Shown here in pieces: positions 52,301 to 60,342 of a stretch of 64,000 nucleotides of DNA. The position numbers and the translations under genes are program-made. Position 1 is the first letter of the stretch, and each line of letters opens with the position of its first letter. Source of the DNA: JAEUJM01 sp964635055 (GTDB lineage Bacteria > Actinomycetota > Acidimicrobiia > Acidimicrobiales > DATDAH01). The stretch spans positions 62,001 to 126,000 of the forward strand of contig CAZWMT010000005.1 in the NCBI GenBank assembly GCA_964635055.1. The letters are read 5' to 3'. The notes under the pieces were generated by a model, which was not told the DNA's origin, searched no databases, and worked only from the letters and a program-made list of their open reading frames with translations.

Positions 52301-52418
52301 CGAGATGGTGCGCGTGCGGGCCGACGACGGCCTCCACTACACGCCCGAGGGCGACGCGATCCTGGCCGACGCCACCCTGCGGGCCATGCTCCAGCTCGAG
52401 GCCCGCCCCGGCTTCTGA
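49392..52418 (+). CDS. OatA-like acyltransferase 3 / SGNH fusion with long acidic N-terminus
   Basis: The product has 1008 residues. Residues 1-365 are a very acidic low-complexity region with an EAGEADE-type repeat tract at 63-115 and an (D/E)DRDTE tract at about 310-337. Residues 371-735 are the membrane acyltransferase 3 domain (YEPALDGLRGLAVIGVLLFHG, FFTLSGFLITTLL, FWTRRFRRLMPAS, WSLAIEEQFYVVFP). A C-terminal SGNH domain at about 795-1000 has Ser804 in LLVGDSVMG and D979-x2-H982 in DDGLHYTPEG. This architecture O-acetylates peptidoglycan or exopolysaccharide. The acidic cytoplasmic head is unusual. ATG 49392 is 99 bp after the glycosyltransferase. Confidence 0.9.
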   Translation: MTDSDRVPSDDPVDRTHTSDDGSDLTGPPPDEGGNVQAPRDEAAPADTDPVPEDDVAPAGDEPGEAGEADEGGEAGEADEAGEAGEAGEADEPGEAGEADEPGEADEGGEADEGAPRVVGSDEGTEVDASAVGRPVDKAEVQSGDVEPGDGAHAVKPGAGPDGETEASAAEGETSEVTEQDASEVELASEDAELELDEADVESGIAGPDADGHEPDVTGSVTSTQGVEPGEVDGPEVATDAAEAESAGPVEEDLADESGLAEAPTLFDQDAVQHAVVVAPDGEAGDDDEDEDDRVAVAADAPTLFDQDDLDDRDGDEEDRDEEDRDTEDRDTEDRDLADLDDPELQPQAELWSDAPQGAVVAAAPKVHIRYEPALDGLRGLAVIGVLLFHGQFAWARGGFLGVSTFFTLSGFLITTLLVTEHHGRSTISLRNFWTRRFRRLMPASLAALAGISVLFGLFVADPSQLNDLRGDVLSALLYVANWHFIFSDQSYTDLFTQPSPVQHFWSLAIEEQFYVVFPLLVFGVLRVARGSRAVLGAVLVTLTVGSLALMLHAYQPGLDTTRVYYSTFTRAAELLVGAILALALFGRGPLRRPGAVLAAGAVGVLALGATVWCWINIGLHDEWLYQGGLTVYALFSAGLIVAAVQVTGPVRSIFSHAAIVRLGKISYGVYLYHWPIFLWLTPERTGLALWPLFALRVAVTLFVAAMSYWYLEQPVRQRVLLVSKRSWLVAPAAVTTVAMAVILVTLNPPAVPNSDFAEATQAIDAPETSPEALAAQADAVEDAVPVAATTAPAVHRVLLVGDSVMGQAYPFFRDRFAERGITTGYAGGPGTGPLFPQGEGDWLSQIDRWVTDFDPDVVVIEACCDYTNPPDHLYELPDGTQVLPNTDLAYQTWEQVSREMIRRASAGGARVFWVISAPVQTNGYYGPMEDHVTRLNAMYERFPVPKIDWATPSTLNGEYSDDLPIGPNGEMVRVRADDGLHYTPEGDAILADATLRAMLQLEARPGF
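49576..49735 (+). repeat. In-frame GAGGCGGGCGAGG-type repeat tract
   Basis: Short units of GAGGCGGGCGAGGCGGAC type recur about ten times with a mixed 3-bp-multiple period and encode the EAGEADE tract. Such tracts tend to vary in length without shifting the frame. Confidence 0.8.
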
Positions 52419-52525
52419 GCACGGCGGCGCCGGGACCAACCGCACGGCCGCCCGGAGGGAAGACCTGTCGGCGGTGGCAGCTACGTCCTCAAGCATCGTC
52501 GTGCGGCCGGGGCGCGCCGGCAGTG

Positions 52526-52605
52526 TCCTCCGAAGAGCAGTCCTCCGAAGAGCGCTCTCCTCCGAAGAGCGCTCTCCTCCGAAGAGCGCTGTCCTCCGAA
52601 GAGAC
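52526..52605. repeat. Five tandem copies of TCCTCCGAAGAGC
   Basis: Copies begin at 52526, 52541, 52558, 52575 and 52592 (periods 15, 17, 17, 17), each joined by GCTC/GCTG linkers that create AGAGCGCTCT palindromes. On the minus strand each unit reads CTCTTCGGAG, a 3-bp stem closed by a UUCG tetraloop. They lie between convergent genes, so they may work in termination. Confidence 0.85.
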
Positions 52606-52608
52606 GTG

Positions 52609-52890
52609 TCAGTCCGGGAGCACGCCGTTCTCGGCGGCGGCGATGACCGGTCGGACCCGCAGGAGGTACCAGCAGCAGATGGCGATGCCGCCGATCATGG
52701 TGAGCACGCCCAGGGCGATGGCGCACATCCAGGCGACCCGGTTGCGCCCGGACAGCGCCCAGGCCCATCCCGGCCGGTGGACCACGTCGAGGAAGGCCCA
52801 GGCCGACAGGGCCAGGGGCAGGAGGAAGAAGACCGCCTTGGCGGTCTCCCAGGCCAGCGTGCCGAGGCCGACCGCCTCGCCGAGCACCAT
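52609..52890 (-). CDS. Small membrane protein, DUF2516-like
   Basis: The product has 93 residues and two to three membrane helices (AVFFLLPLALSAWAFLDVVHRPGWAW; VAWMCAIALGVLTMIGGIAICCWYLL) ending RPVIAAAENGVLPD. The size, the FLDVVHRPGWAW turn and the helix spacing suit the actinobacterial DUF2516 family. The ATG follows the preceding stop without a gap (TAGATG), so the gene is translationally coupled. The function is unknown. Confidence 0.75.
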   Translation of the reverse strand: MVLGEAVGLGTLAWETAKAVFFLLPLALSAWAFLDVVHRPGWAWALSGRNRVAWMCAIALGVLTMIGGIAICCWYLLRVRPVIAAAENGVLPD

Positions 52891-53457
52891 CTAGAGGGTG
52901 GCCTCGGCGTAGGCCTGGTTCCACAACCGGTCGTAGCCCAGCGCGGTGAGGCGGCGTGACCAGGCGTCGGCCCGCGTCGGCTGGTCGTCGTCGGGGTCGG
53001 GCGCATCGGCCAGGAGCAGCGTCGCCATCGCGTCGGTCAGCGGGTAGCCGCTGGACGAGGGATCGTCGATGTCGAGCAGGTCGCGCAGCTTGGCCTCGGC
53101 GCCGGGACGGGCGCTGTCGTAGGGCCGCACCGTGCTGGCCTGGTAGCGGACGACGGCCACGGCCAGGGCCTCGTCGCTGAACGAGCGGCGCAGCCACACC
53201 GGGGTGCGGCGGTCGCCGTCGTCGATGGCCTGGGCAACGCTGTCGGGGTCGCTCAGCGCGACCAGCAGGCGCCAACCGGGCAGCTCGCCGACCACACCGG
53301 CCACGCCGGCCTCACTGGGGCCGTCGTGCCACGAGAGGGCCGGTTCCTCGTGCACCTCGATGGCCACGTCCGGGTAGGCCCCGCGCAGCGACGCCTCGAC
53401 CATGGTGCGCACCTCGGGCCACGGCCGACGGGTGCCGATCCGCAGCAGCCTGGCCAT
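52891..53457 (-). CDS. Hypothetical protein
   Basis: The product has 188 residues and is soluble. The N-terminal part alternates strands and helices (LLRIGTRRPWPEVRTMVEASLRGAYPDVAIEVHEEPALSWH in two stretches) and the C-terminal half is helical with many acidic residues (ADAPDPDDDQPTRADAWSRR). No family is recognised. ATG 53457 has TAGTCT 6 nt upstream on the same strand. It forms a two-gene operon with the small membrane protein. Confidence 0.75.
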   Translation of the reverse strand: MARLLRIGTRRPWPEVRTMVEASLRGAYPDVAIEVHEEPALSWHDGPSEAGVAGVVGELPGWRLLVALSDPDSVAQAIDDGDRRTPVWLRRSFSDEALAVAVVRYQASTVRPYDSARPGAEAKLRDLLDIDDPSSSGYPLTDAMATLLLADAPDPDDDQPTRADAWSRRLTALGYDRLWNQAYAEATL

Positions 53458-53463
53458 GGGGCC

Positions 53464-53469
53464 AGACTA
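53464..53469 (-). promoter_or_regulatory. Putative -10 (TAGTCT) of leaderless gene at 53457
   Basis: On the minus strand TAGTCT ends 6 nt before ATG 53457. Confidence 0.45.
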
Positions 53470-53478
53470 CGGCGGACT

Positions 53479-53518
53479 GGCGCCCTATTCGGTGGTCAGG
53501 ACGACCGAATCAGGCGCC
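53479..53518 (-). terminator. Hairpin downstream of lon
   Basis: GGCGCC-CT-ATTCGGT pairs with ACCGAAT-CA-GGCGCC around a 10-nt loop. It lies 33 bp beyond the lon stop and just before the promoter of the next minus-strand operon. Confidence 0.6.
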
Positions 53519-53550
53519 AGTTCGCGGGATTCCGCTTGCTCAGGCGCCGG

Positions 53551-56058
53551 TCAGGCGGCCAGGTCAGCCGCGACCGGGGTCGCCACCTCGTCGTCGAGGG
53601 CCAGGGCGAGGACCTCGGACACGTCGCTCACCGTGTGCAGGGTCATCGCCTCGCGGACGTCGTCGGGCAGGTCGTCGAGGTCCGCCTCGTTGCGGGCGGG
53701 CAGGATCACGGTGGTGAGCCCGGCCCGTTGTGCGGCCAGCACCTTCTGCTTCACGCCGCCGATGGGCAGCACCCGCCCCTGCAGGGTGACCTCCCCGGTC
53801 ATGCCCACCTCGGGCCGCACCGGGCGACCGGTGAGCAGGCTCACCAGCGCGGTGGTCATGGTGACGCCGGCCGACGGCCCGTCCTTCGGGACCGCTCCGG
53901 CGGGCACGTGCAGGTGGATGCGGCGCTGGTCGGCGCCCTCGGCGATGCCGAGCGCTTCGCGGTGGGCCCGGACGTAGGTGAAGGCGATCTCGGCCGACTC
54001 GGACATCACGTCGCCGAGCTGGCCGGTGACCTTCAGGCCCACCTCGCCGTCGAGGGCGGTGGCCTCGACCGACAGCACGTCGCCGCCGGCTCCCGTGACC
54101 GCCAGGCCGGTGGCCACGCCCGGCCCGTTCACCCGGTCGTGGTCGTCGCGCGGGAAGCGGGGCCGGCCCAGCGCGGGGCGCAGGTCGTCCACCTCGATCA
54201 CCACGGCGGCGTCGTCGGAACGCGTGTCATCCGGACGGGCGTCGTCGGGACGGGTGTCGTCGGGACGGGTGTCGTCGGGACGGGTGTCGTCGGTAGGGGT
54301 GCCGGCGTCGGCTGCGGCATCGTCGACCGCACCGGCGGGCCCGGCCTCGTCGCGCTCGTGGCGCTCGGGACCTTGGCCGGCGATGGCCGTGGCGGTCTTG
54401 CGGAGCACCTTGCCCAGCTGGCGCTCGAGGTCGCGGACACCAGGCTCCATCGTGTAGTCGCTCACCACCGCACGCAGGGCGTCGTCGGTGAAGCGCACCT
54501 CGCCGTCGTGCAGGCCGTTGCGCTCGAGCTGGCGGGCCACCAGGTGGTCCCGGGCGATGGCGACCTTCTCGTCCTCGGTGTAGCCGTCCAGGCGCACGAC
54601 CTCGACGCGGTCCAGCAGCGGGCCGGGGATGGTGTCGAGCACGTTGGCGGTGGCGACGAACAGCACGTCGGAGAGGTCGAGGTCGACCTCGAGGTAGTGG
54701 TCGCGGAACGAGTGGTTCTGCGCGGGGTCGAGCACCTCGAGCAGGGCCGACGACGGGTCGCCGCGCCAGTCCGAGCCCACCTTGTCGATCTCGTCGAGGA
54801 GGAACACCGGGTTCATCGAGCCGGCCTCGGACAGCGCCCGGACGATGCGTCCGGGCTGGGCGCCCACGTAGGTGCGCCGGTGCCCCCGGATCTCGGCCTC
54901 GTCGCGCACGCCACCCAGGGCGACGCGGACGAACGACCGACCCAGCGCCCGGGCGATGGACTCGCCCAGCGAGGTCTTGCCCACCCCGGGCGGCCCGACC
55001 AGGGCGATGATGGCGCCGGCGCGGCGTCCCCCGCCCTCGCCGCCGCGACCCTGGTCGACGCCCCGCTCGGCCCGGAGCTTGCGCACGGCCAGGAACTCGA
55101 CCACCCGCTCCTTCACGTCGTCGAGGCCGGTGTGGTCGGCGTCGAGCACGGCACGGGCCTCACCGAGGTCGAGGTGGTCGTCGGACCGCTCGCCCCAGGG
55201 CAGCTCGGCCACCGTGTCGAGCCAGGCGCGGATCCAGCCGTACTCGGCGTTCTGGGGGCTGGTGCGCTCCAGCTTGGCCAGCTCCCGGTCCACGGCCTCG
55301 GTCACGTCGTCGGGCAGTGTGCGGTCGGCGAAGCGCTCGCGGTACTCGGCCACGGGATCGTCGTCGCCGTCCTCGCCCAGCTCCTTGCGGATCGCAGCCA
55401 GCTGCTGGCGCAGCAGGAACTCGCGCTGGCTCTTCTCCATGCCGTCGGTGACGTCGGAGCGGATGCGCTCGGCCAGCTCGAGCTCGGCCAGGGCCTCCTT
55501 GGCCCAGGCGGACGCCAGCTCGAGGCGGGCCTCGACCTCGACGGTCTCGAGCAGCGTGACCTTGCGCTCGAGCGACAGGTCGGGGATCCAGCCGGCGGTG
55601 TCGGCCAGCGCCCCGGGGTCGTCGACGTCGCCCAGCACCGAGCCCAGGCGCCGCCCGCCGAACTGCTCGAGAAGGGCGCGGGCCGTGGCCCGGTACTCGC
55701 GGGCCAGGTCGGCCACGCGCTCGGTGGGCTCGTCCAGGGCGACGGGCTCGGCCTGCACCCACAGGGCGTCGCCGGTGCCCACCACACCGCCCCCCACGTG
55801 GGCACGGGACTCACCCCGCACCACCAGGGCAGCCTGACCGTTCGGCAGCGTGAGGCGGCTCTCCACCTTGGCCACGGTGCCGATGCGGCTGTAGCGCCCG
55901 TCGAGCCGGGGGACCAGGAGCACGCGACCGTCGGCGGCGGCCTCGGCCGCGGCCTTCGCCTCATCGGATTCGAGGGCCAGCGTCACCACCATCTGGGGGA
56001 ACACGACCCCGGTGGTGAGGGGCAGGACCGGCAGGGTGAGGGTGGAGACGTCGTTCAT
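53551..56058 (-). CDS. lon: ATP-dependent Lon protease
   Basis: The product has 835 residues. The N-terminal LON substrate domain begins LPVLPLTTGVVFPQMVVTLAL; the AAA+ module has Walker A GPPGVGKTS near 352, Walker B VFLLDEIDKVG and the sensor/arginine regions; the protease domain has catalytic Ser729 in KDGPSAGVTM and Lys770 in GGVKQKVLAA. A linker between AAA+ and protease (about 586-612) carries a DDTRP repeat, unlike most Lons. It degrades misfolded and regulatory proteins. GGGAG precedes ATG 56058. Lon is absent from M. tuberculosis but present in many actinobacteria. Confidence 0.96.
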   Translation of the reverse strand: MNDVSTLTLPVLPLTTGVVFPQMVVTLALESDEAKAAAEAAADGRVLLVPRLDGRYSRIGTVAKVESRLTLPNGQAALVVRGESRAHVGGGVVGTGDALWVQAEPVALDEPTERVADLAREYRATARALLEQFGGRRLGSVLGDVDDPGALADTAGWIPDLSLERKVTLLETVEVEARLELASAWAKEALAELELAERIRSDVTDGMEKSQREFLLRQQLAAIRKELGEDGDDDPVAEYRERFADRTLPDDVTEAVDRELAKLERTSPQNAEYGWIRAWLDTVAELPWGERSDDHLDLGEARAVLDADHTGLDDVKERVVEFLAVRKLRAERGVDQGRGGEGGGRRAGAIIALVGPPGVGKTSLGESIARALGRSFVRVALGGVRDEAEIRGHRRTYVGAQPGRIVRALSEAGSMNPVFLLDEIDKVGSDWRGDPSSALLEVLDPAQNHSFRDHYLEVDLDLSDVLFVATANVLDTIPGPLLDRVEVVRLDGYTEDEKVAIARDHLVARQLERNGLHDGEVRFTDDALRAVVSDYTMEPGVRDLERQLGKVLRKTATAIAGQGPERHERDEAGPAGAVDDAAADAGTPTDDTRPDDTRPDDTRPDDARPDDTRSDDAAVVIEVDDLRPALGRPRFPRDDHDRVNGPGVATGLAVTGAGGDVLSVEATALDGEVGLKVTGQLGDVMSESAEIAFTYVRAHREALGIAEGADQRRIHLHVPAGAVPKDGPSAGVTMTTALVSLLTGRPVRPEVGMTGEVTLQGRVLPIGGVKQKVLAAQRAGLTTVILPARNEADLDDLPDDVREAMTLHTVSDVSEVLALALDDEVATPVAADLAA
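54225..54300 (-). repeat. 15-bp tandem repeat in lon linker
   Basis: The unit GTGTCGTCGGGACGG (plus-strand reading) recurs about five times with small changes, encoding DDTRP/DDARP on the minus strand. Confidence 0.8.
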
Positions 56059-56178
56059 GGGGGGCTCCCGTTCGTGGGGGTGAGGCCAGGGTAAAGCGTG
56101 ATTACAGGATTACACCCTTGAACCGGGGAGGGCCCGAGGGCATTCCCGCCCGATCCGGTGGCCGCCCGTGGCCGCCGG

Positions 56179-56184
56179 TAGCGT
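56179..56184 (+). promoter_or_regulatory. Putative -10 (TAGCGT) of leaderless oxidoreductase gene
   Basis: TAGCGT ends 7 nt before ATG 56192. On the other side, GTAATC occurs twice at 56098-56113 (minus strand) in the lon promoter region. Confidence 0.45.
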
Positions 56185-56191
56185 CGCGTCC

Positions 56192-57241
56192 ATGACCGTG
56201 CGCGTCGGGTTCCTGGGGGCGGGGTTCATCGCCACGTTCCACTCGAAGATGCTGCGGGCCGCCACCCACGACGGCCTCGACGTGGTCTGGGCCGGGGTGC
56301 ACGACCCCGACGACGCCAAGGCGGCGGCGTTCGCGGCGGCCAGCGGGGCGCCGGTCTGCGCCTCGGTGGACGAGGTGCTCGACCGGTCCGATGCCGTGTT
56401 CGTGTGCACCTGGACCGCCGAGCACCCCCGGTTGGTGGCCCGGGTGGCGGCTCGGGGCCTACCGGTGTTCTGCGAGAAGCCCCTCGCGGTCGACCTGGCC
56501 GGCGCGGTGTCGATGGCCCGGACCGTGCGCGACGCGGGGGTCGTCAACCAGGTGGGTCTGGTGCTGCGCCGGTCGCCGGCGTTCCTGCAGGCTCGCCGGT
56601 TGCTCCGTGACGAGCGCAGCGGTCGGCCCATGAGCGTGGTGTTCCGCGACGACCAGTACCTGCCGGTGCAGGGGCAGTACGGCTCGGACTGGCGGGCGGA
56701 CGCCACGAAGGCCGGCTCGGGGGCGCTGCTCGAGCACTCGATCCACGACATCGACATCCTCGAGTGGCTGCTCGGCCCGGTGGCCACCGTGAACGGCCAC
56801 ACCGCCGAGTTCCACGGCCTCGCCGGGATCGAGGACAACGTGGCGGCGTCGTTCACCTTCGCCAGCGGCGCCCTGGGGGTCCTCACCTCGGTGTGGCACG
56901 ACCTGCTGGAGCGGCCCAGCCTGCGGCGCATCGAGGTCTTCTGCGAACGGGCGCACGTGGTGATCGAGGGCGACTGGTTCGGGCCCGTGCACTGGACCTG
57001 GGCCGGCGGCGAGCAGGGCTCGCTGGACGGGGCGGCGCTCTACGAGGCCGTCGCGGACGACGACCCCGACCACGGCAACCCCGACGCCGCCTTCGTGCGG
57101 GCGGTGGCCGCCGGTGTGCCGGCGTCGCCCGACTTCGCCGAGGCCCTGCGCGCCCACCTGGTCACCGACGCGATCTACCGGTCCGCGGCAGGAGGCGGCG
57201 CCGCCGTGGCCGTGCCCGCGGGCCTGCCCGACCTCGGGTGA
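56192..57241 (+). CDS. Gfo/Idh/MocA family oxidoreductase
   Basis: The product has 349 residues. The Rossmann motif GFLGAGFIA is at residues 6-14, the EKP motif in VFCEKPLAV near 94, and the C-terminal alpha/beta domain includes GSGALLEHSIHDIDILEWLLG (catalytic-region His/Asp). These NAD(P)-dependent enzymes oxidise or reduce sugars and inositols. ATG 56192 is set by the motif position and a leaderless -10; the frame from 56168 adds nothing conserved. The stop overlaps the next start (GTGA). Confidence 0.9.
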   Translation: MTVRVGFLGAGFIATFHSKMLRAATHDGLDVVWAGVHDPDDAKAAAFAAASGAPVCASVDEVLDRSDAVFVCTWTAEHPRLVARVAARGLPVFCEKPLAVDLAGAVSMARTVRDAGVVNQVGLVLRRSPAFLQARRLLRDERSGRPMSVVFRDDQYLPVQGQYGSDWRADATKAGSGALLEHSIHDIDILEWLLGPVATVNGHTAEFHGLAGIEDNVAASFTFASGALGVLTSVWHDLLERPSLRRIEVFCERAHVVIEGDWFGPVHWTWAGGEQGSLDGAALYEAVADDDPDHGNPDAAFVRAVAAGVPASPDFAEALRAHLVTDAIYRSAAGGGAAVAVPAGLPDLG

Positions 57242-57855
57242 GCGGCCGGCGCCACGACCTCGACGGCCTGATCGCCGCCGCGGGCTTCGGCTCGGGCGAC
57301 CGGCTCGTGGTGGGCCACTGGCGGTCCTCCCCGATCGGCGCCTTCTCCGACGTCATGTGGGCCGACCCGGCGGGCCGGCGCACGTTGTGGGTGCCCGACG
57401 AGCGGGCCGGCGCGTTCGTCAGCGCCGTGTACCGCTTCGACGAGGTGCAGGTGACCGACCTGCGGGTCGAGGGCGACCAGCGCCACCTGGAGGCGATGGC
57501 CCCCGGGTTCCGGCTGGTCCTCGACGGTGGGTGGGGCCGGCCGATCCCGTTCCGCCGCCCGGCCTGGGTCACCCGATGGGTCGAGGGGCCCGTGGCCCGG
57601 GCACTGCTGGACGTGCGCACCTACGGGGTGAGCCCCACGGGGGTGCACGAGTGGTACCGGTCCGACGCGTGGCACCCGGTCGTCCGCGGCCGGCTGGAGG
57701 TCGGCGGCCGGGACCAGGGTGCGTTGACGAAGGTGTGGCCGCCGGTCGGGTTCGGCTTCAGCGAGCCGCCCTTGCGGCCGTCGATCACCCGAGTGCGGCC
57801 CCTCCTGGTCGACCCCTCCGGCGCGCTCGACGCGCTGGTCGATCGAGGCTGCTGA
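57238..57855 (+). CDS. Hypothetical protein coupled to the oxidoreductase
   Basis: The product has 205 residues, begins SGRRHDLDGLIAAAGF and is rich in Trp, Arg and Pro (RPIPFRRPAWVTRWVEGPVARALLDV; VHEWYRSDAW). The pattern is mostly strands, like a single-domain beta barrel. No membrane span or family is recognised. Its GTG start overlaps the stop of the oxidoreductase gene, so the two are translated together. Confidence 0.75.
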   Translation: MSGRRHDLDGLIAAAGFGSGDRLVVGHWRSSPIGAFSDVMWADPAGRRTLWVPDERAGAFVSAVYRFDEVQVTDLRVEGDQRHLEAMAPGFRLVLDGGWGRPIPFRRPAWVTRWVEGPVARALLDVRTYGVSPTGVHEWYRSDAWHPVVRGRLEVGGRDQGALTKVWPPVGFGFSEPPLRPSITRVRPLLVDPSGALDALVDRGC

Positions 57856-57875
57856 CCGTTCACGTCCTCAGGGGG

Positions 57876-58859
57876 TCAGGGCCGGAGGACCACCTTGCCG
57901 GTGGTGCCTCGGCCGGCGAGGTCGGCCAGGGCCTGTGGTGCGTCGGTGAAGGCCCGCTCGGCCGACACGACCGGATGGATCCTGCCCGCCGCGTACAGGT
58001 CGATCAGCGCTCGGTGGCACTCGTGCACGAGGGCGGGGTCGCGGGCCCGGTAGGCGCCCCAGTGCAGGCCGATCACCGCGTAGTTCTTCACCATCAGGTG
58101 GTTGGTGGGGGCATCGGCGACGCGTCCCCCGGCGAACCCGACCACCACGATCCGCCCCTCCCACGCCACGCACCGCCGCGACCGGTCGAACACGTCGCCA
58201 CCCACCGGATCGACGACCACGTCGGCACCCCGCCCGTCGGTGGCCGCCTTCACGAGGTCCACGAAGTCGCCCGCCCGGTAGTCGAAGGCCTCCGCGGCGC
58301 CCAGGGCCAGGCAGCGGGCCACCTTGTCGGGCCCTCCCGCGGTGGCCAGCACCCGGGCGCCGGCGGCGACGGCCAACTCGATGGTGGCCGAGCCGGTCCC
58401 GCCGGCCCCGGCGTGCACCAGGACGGTCTCGCCTGGCTGCAGGCCGGCCCGGCGGTGCAGCGCGAACCAGGCGGTCTGGTACGTGACCGGGAACGCTGCG
58501 GCGACCGCCGCGTCCATGCCCTGGGGAACGTCGAACACGTCGTGGGCGGCGCACAGCGCCTCGTCGGCCAGGCCGCCGTGGGGGAGGAGGGGCAGGCCGA
58601 TCACCCGCTCGCCCACGGCACGGTCGACCCCCGCACCGACCTCGGCGACGGTGCCACAGAGCTCGAGCCCCGGCGTGAAGGGAAGCGGGGGATGCTCCTG
58701 GTAGGTGCCCTCGCACAGCAGCGAGTCGGCGAAGTTGAGCGCGCAGGCCTCGACGGCGACCCGCACCTCGCCGGGGCCAGGCTCGAGTGGCGCCAGGCCG
58801 TCGTCGAGTCGGAGCACGTCGACGGGGCGTCCGTGCTCGTGCACTCGCCATGCCCGCAT
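57876..58859 (-). CDS. Zinc-independent NADPH:quinone oxidoreductase-like (MDR superfamily)
   Basis: The product has 327 residues. It shows the MDR N-terminal GroES-like fold (VRVAVEACALNFADSLLCEG, PFTPGLELCGTVAEVGAGV) and a Rossmann domain with VLVHAGAGGTGSATIELAVAAGARVLAT. Zinc-binding Cys/His residues are lacking, as in the quinone-oxidoreductase branch. The C-terminus is AGRIHPVVSAERAFTDAPQALADLAGRGTTGKVVL. ATG 58859 has TATCGT 6 nt upstream on the same strand. It reduces quinones or enones with NADPH; the natural substrate is unknown. Confidence 0.9.
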   Translation of the reverse strand: MRAWRVHEHGRPVDVLRLDDGLAPLEPGPGEVRVAVEACALNFADSLLCEGTYQEHPPLPFTPGLELCGTVAEVGAGVDRAVGERVIGLPLLPHGGLADEALCAAHDVFDVPQGMDAAVAAAFPVTYQTAWFALHRRAGLQPGETVLVHAGAGGTGSATIELAVAAGARVLATAGGPDKVARCLALGAAEAFDYRAGDFVDLVKAATDGRGADVVVDPVGGDVFDRSRRCVAWEGRIVVVGFAGGRVADAPTNHLMVKNYAVIGLHWGAYRARDPALVHECHRALIDLYAAGRIHPVVSAERAFTDAPQALADLAGRGTTGKVVLRP

Positions 58860-58865
58860 GGGGCG

Positions 58866-58871
58866 ACGATA
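58866..58871 (-). promoter_or_regulatory. Putative -10 (TATCGT) of leaderless quinone oxidoreductase-like gene
   Basis: On the minus strand TATCGT ends 6 nt before ATG 58859. Confidence 0.45.
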
Positions 58872-58941
58872 CGTTCTCGCCACGAGCCCCGGCACGAGGG
58901 CGGGCCCGCTCGGGCCGTGAGCGCAGTGAACGGGAGTCGCA

Positions 58942-60342
58942 GTGAACAGGGAGTGGACACCGATGGACGCACGGCACGATCCGGCCCGGATGCACCGGTA
59001 CGACGACGACGTGGCCGCGATGGCTAGGGCGGTGTTCGACTACGTCGAGGACCGGACCCGGCGCGAGGTGCCGCTGGACGGGTCACGATCGGCCACGGAC
59101 CTCGAGGCGCTGGCCGGCGGCAGCGTCACCGCGGGTGGGCTCGGGTGGCAGGAGGCCCTGCGTCGGTTCGCGGACGTGCTGGCGCCGGCCACGATCTCGA
59201 TGGACCACCCACTGCACCTGGCCTACGTGCCGGCCGCGCCCACGGAGGCGGCGGTGCTGTTCGACCTCGTGGTCAGCGCGTCCAGCATCTTCGGCGGCTC
59301 GTGGCAGGAGGGTGCCGGCGCGGTCTTCGCCGAGAACCAGGCGCTGGCGTGGCTGGCCGACCTGTGCGGGCTCCCCGGCGGTGCCGGCGGGTGCTTCGTG
59401 AGCGGCGGCTCGGCCGCCAACCTCAGCGCGCTCGCGGCTGCCCGCCACCGAGCGGCGTCGGCCCGGGCGGACCGTCCCCGCCGCTGGCGCCTCGCGGCCA
59501 CGGCCGAGGCCCACTCGTCGGTGCGCTCGGCCGCCGCGATCATGGACGTCGACGTGCTCGCGGTCGCGGGTGACGAGCGGGGTGCGCTGCGGGGCGAGGC
59601 CCTGCGGGCGGCCCTCGACGGCGACGCCGACGGCGCGGACGGCGTCTTCGCCGTGGTCGCCACGGCCGGAAGCACCAACGTGGGCGTGGTCGACGACCTC
59701 GAGGGGGCGGCTGCGGTGGCCTCCGAGCGGGGGCTCTGGCTGCACGTCGACGCGGCCTACGGGGGCGCCGCCCTCGCGGCGCCGTCTGCCCGGTCGCTCT
59801 TCACGGGCGTGGAGGCGGCCGACTCGATCACCATCGACCCGCACAAGTGGCTGTTCAGCCCGTTCGACTGCGCGGCGCTGCTCTACCGCGACCCGGCCCT
59901 GGCCGCCGCGGCCCACACCCAGCAGGCCGACTACCTCGACGCCGTCACCCGCGAGGAGTGGAACCCCCACGACTACGCGTTCCACCTGTCGCGGCGGGCG
60001 CGGGGCCTGCCGTTCTGGTTCTCGCTGGCCACCCACGGCACCGACGCGTACCGCGACGCGGTCGAGTCGATCCTGGCGCTGACCCGCCAGGTCGCCGAGG
60101 AGATCGCGGGCCGCGACGGCCTCGAGCTGGTGCTCGACCCCGAGCTGTCGGTGGTGCTGTTCCGCCGTGACGGCTGGACGAGGGACGACTACGACCGCTG
60201 GGCCGACGGCCTGCTCCGCGATCAGGTGGCCTTCGTGCGGGCCACCTCGTGGCAGGGCGGCCCGGTGATGCGCCTCTGCTTCGTCAACCCTCGGACGACG
60301 ATCGAGATGGTCCGCCCGTTGCTCGACTCGATGCTCGCCTGA
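58942..60342 (+). CDS. PLP-dependent group II amino acid decarboxylase
   Basis: The product has 466 residues. PLP Lys302 is in ITIDPHKWLFSPFD; further group II motifs are SMDHPLHLAYVPAAPTEAAVLFDL, GCFVSGGSAANLSALAAAR (phosphate binding), HSSVRSAAAIM, TAGSTNVGVVDDL and LHVDAAYGGAA. It decarboxylates an aromatic or acidic amino acid to an amine, and neighbouring oxidoreductases fit amine metabolism, but the substrate is not clear. GTG 58942 has GGGAG with 5-nt spacing; ATG 58963 also has GGGAG, so either start may be used. It overlaps the convergent gene by 59 bp. Confidence 0.9.
   Translation: MNREWTPMDARHDPARMHRYDDDVAAMARAVFDYVEDRTRREVPLDGSRSATDLEALAGGSVTAGGLGWQEALRRFADVLAPATISMDHPLHLAYVPAAPTEAAVLFDLVVSASSIFGGSWQEGAGAVFAENQALAWLADLCGLPGGAGGCFVSGGSAANLSALAAARHRAASARADRPRRWRLAATAEAHSSVRSAAAIMDVDVLAVAGDERGALRGEALRAALDGDADGADGVFAVVATAGSTNVGVVDDLEGAAAVASERGLWLHVDAAYGGAALAAPSARSLFTGVEAADSITIDPHKWLFSPFDCAALLYRDPALAAAAHTQQADYLDAVTREEWNPHDYAFHLSRRARGLPFWFSLATHGTDAYRDAVESILALTRQVAEEIAGRDGLELVLDPELSVVLFRRDGWTRDDYDRWADGLLRDQVAFVRATSWQGGPVMRLCFVNPRTTIEMVRPLLDSMLA

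Noticed and set aside
52526..52605. Short direct repeats considered as a CRISPR array
   Set aside because: Units of 15-17 bp lack unique spacers and there are no cas genes; likewise for 63249-63324 and 14421-14719.
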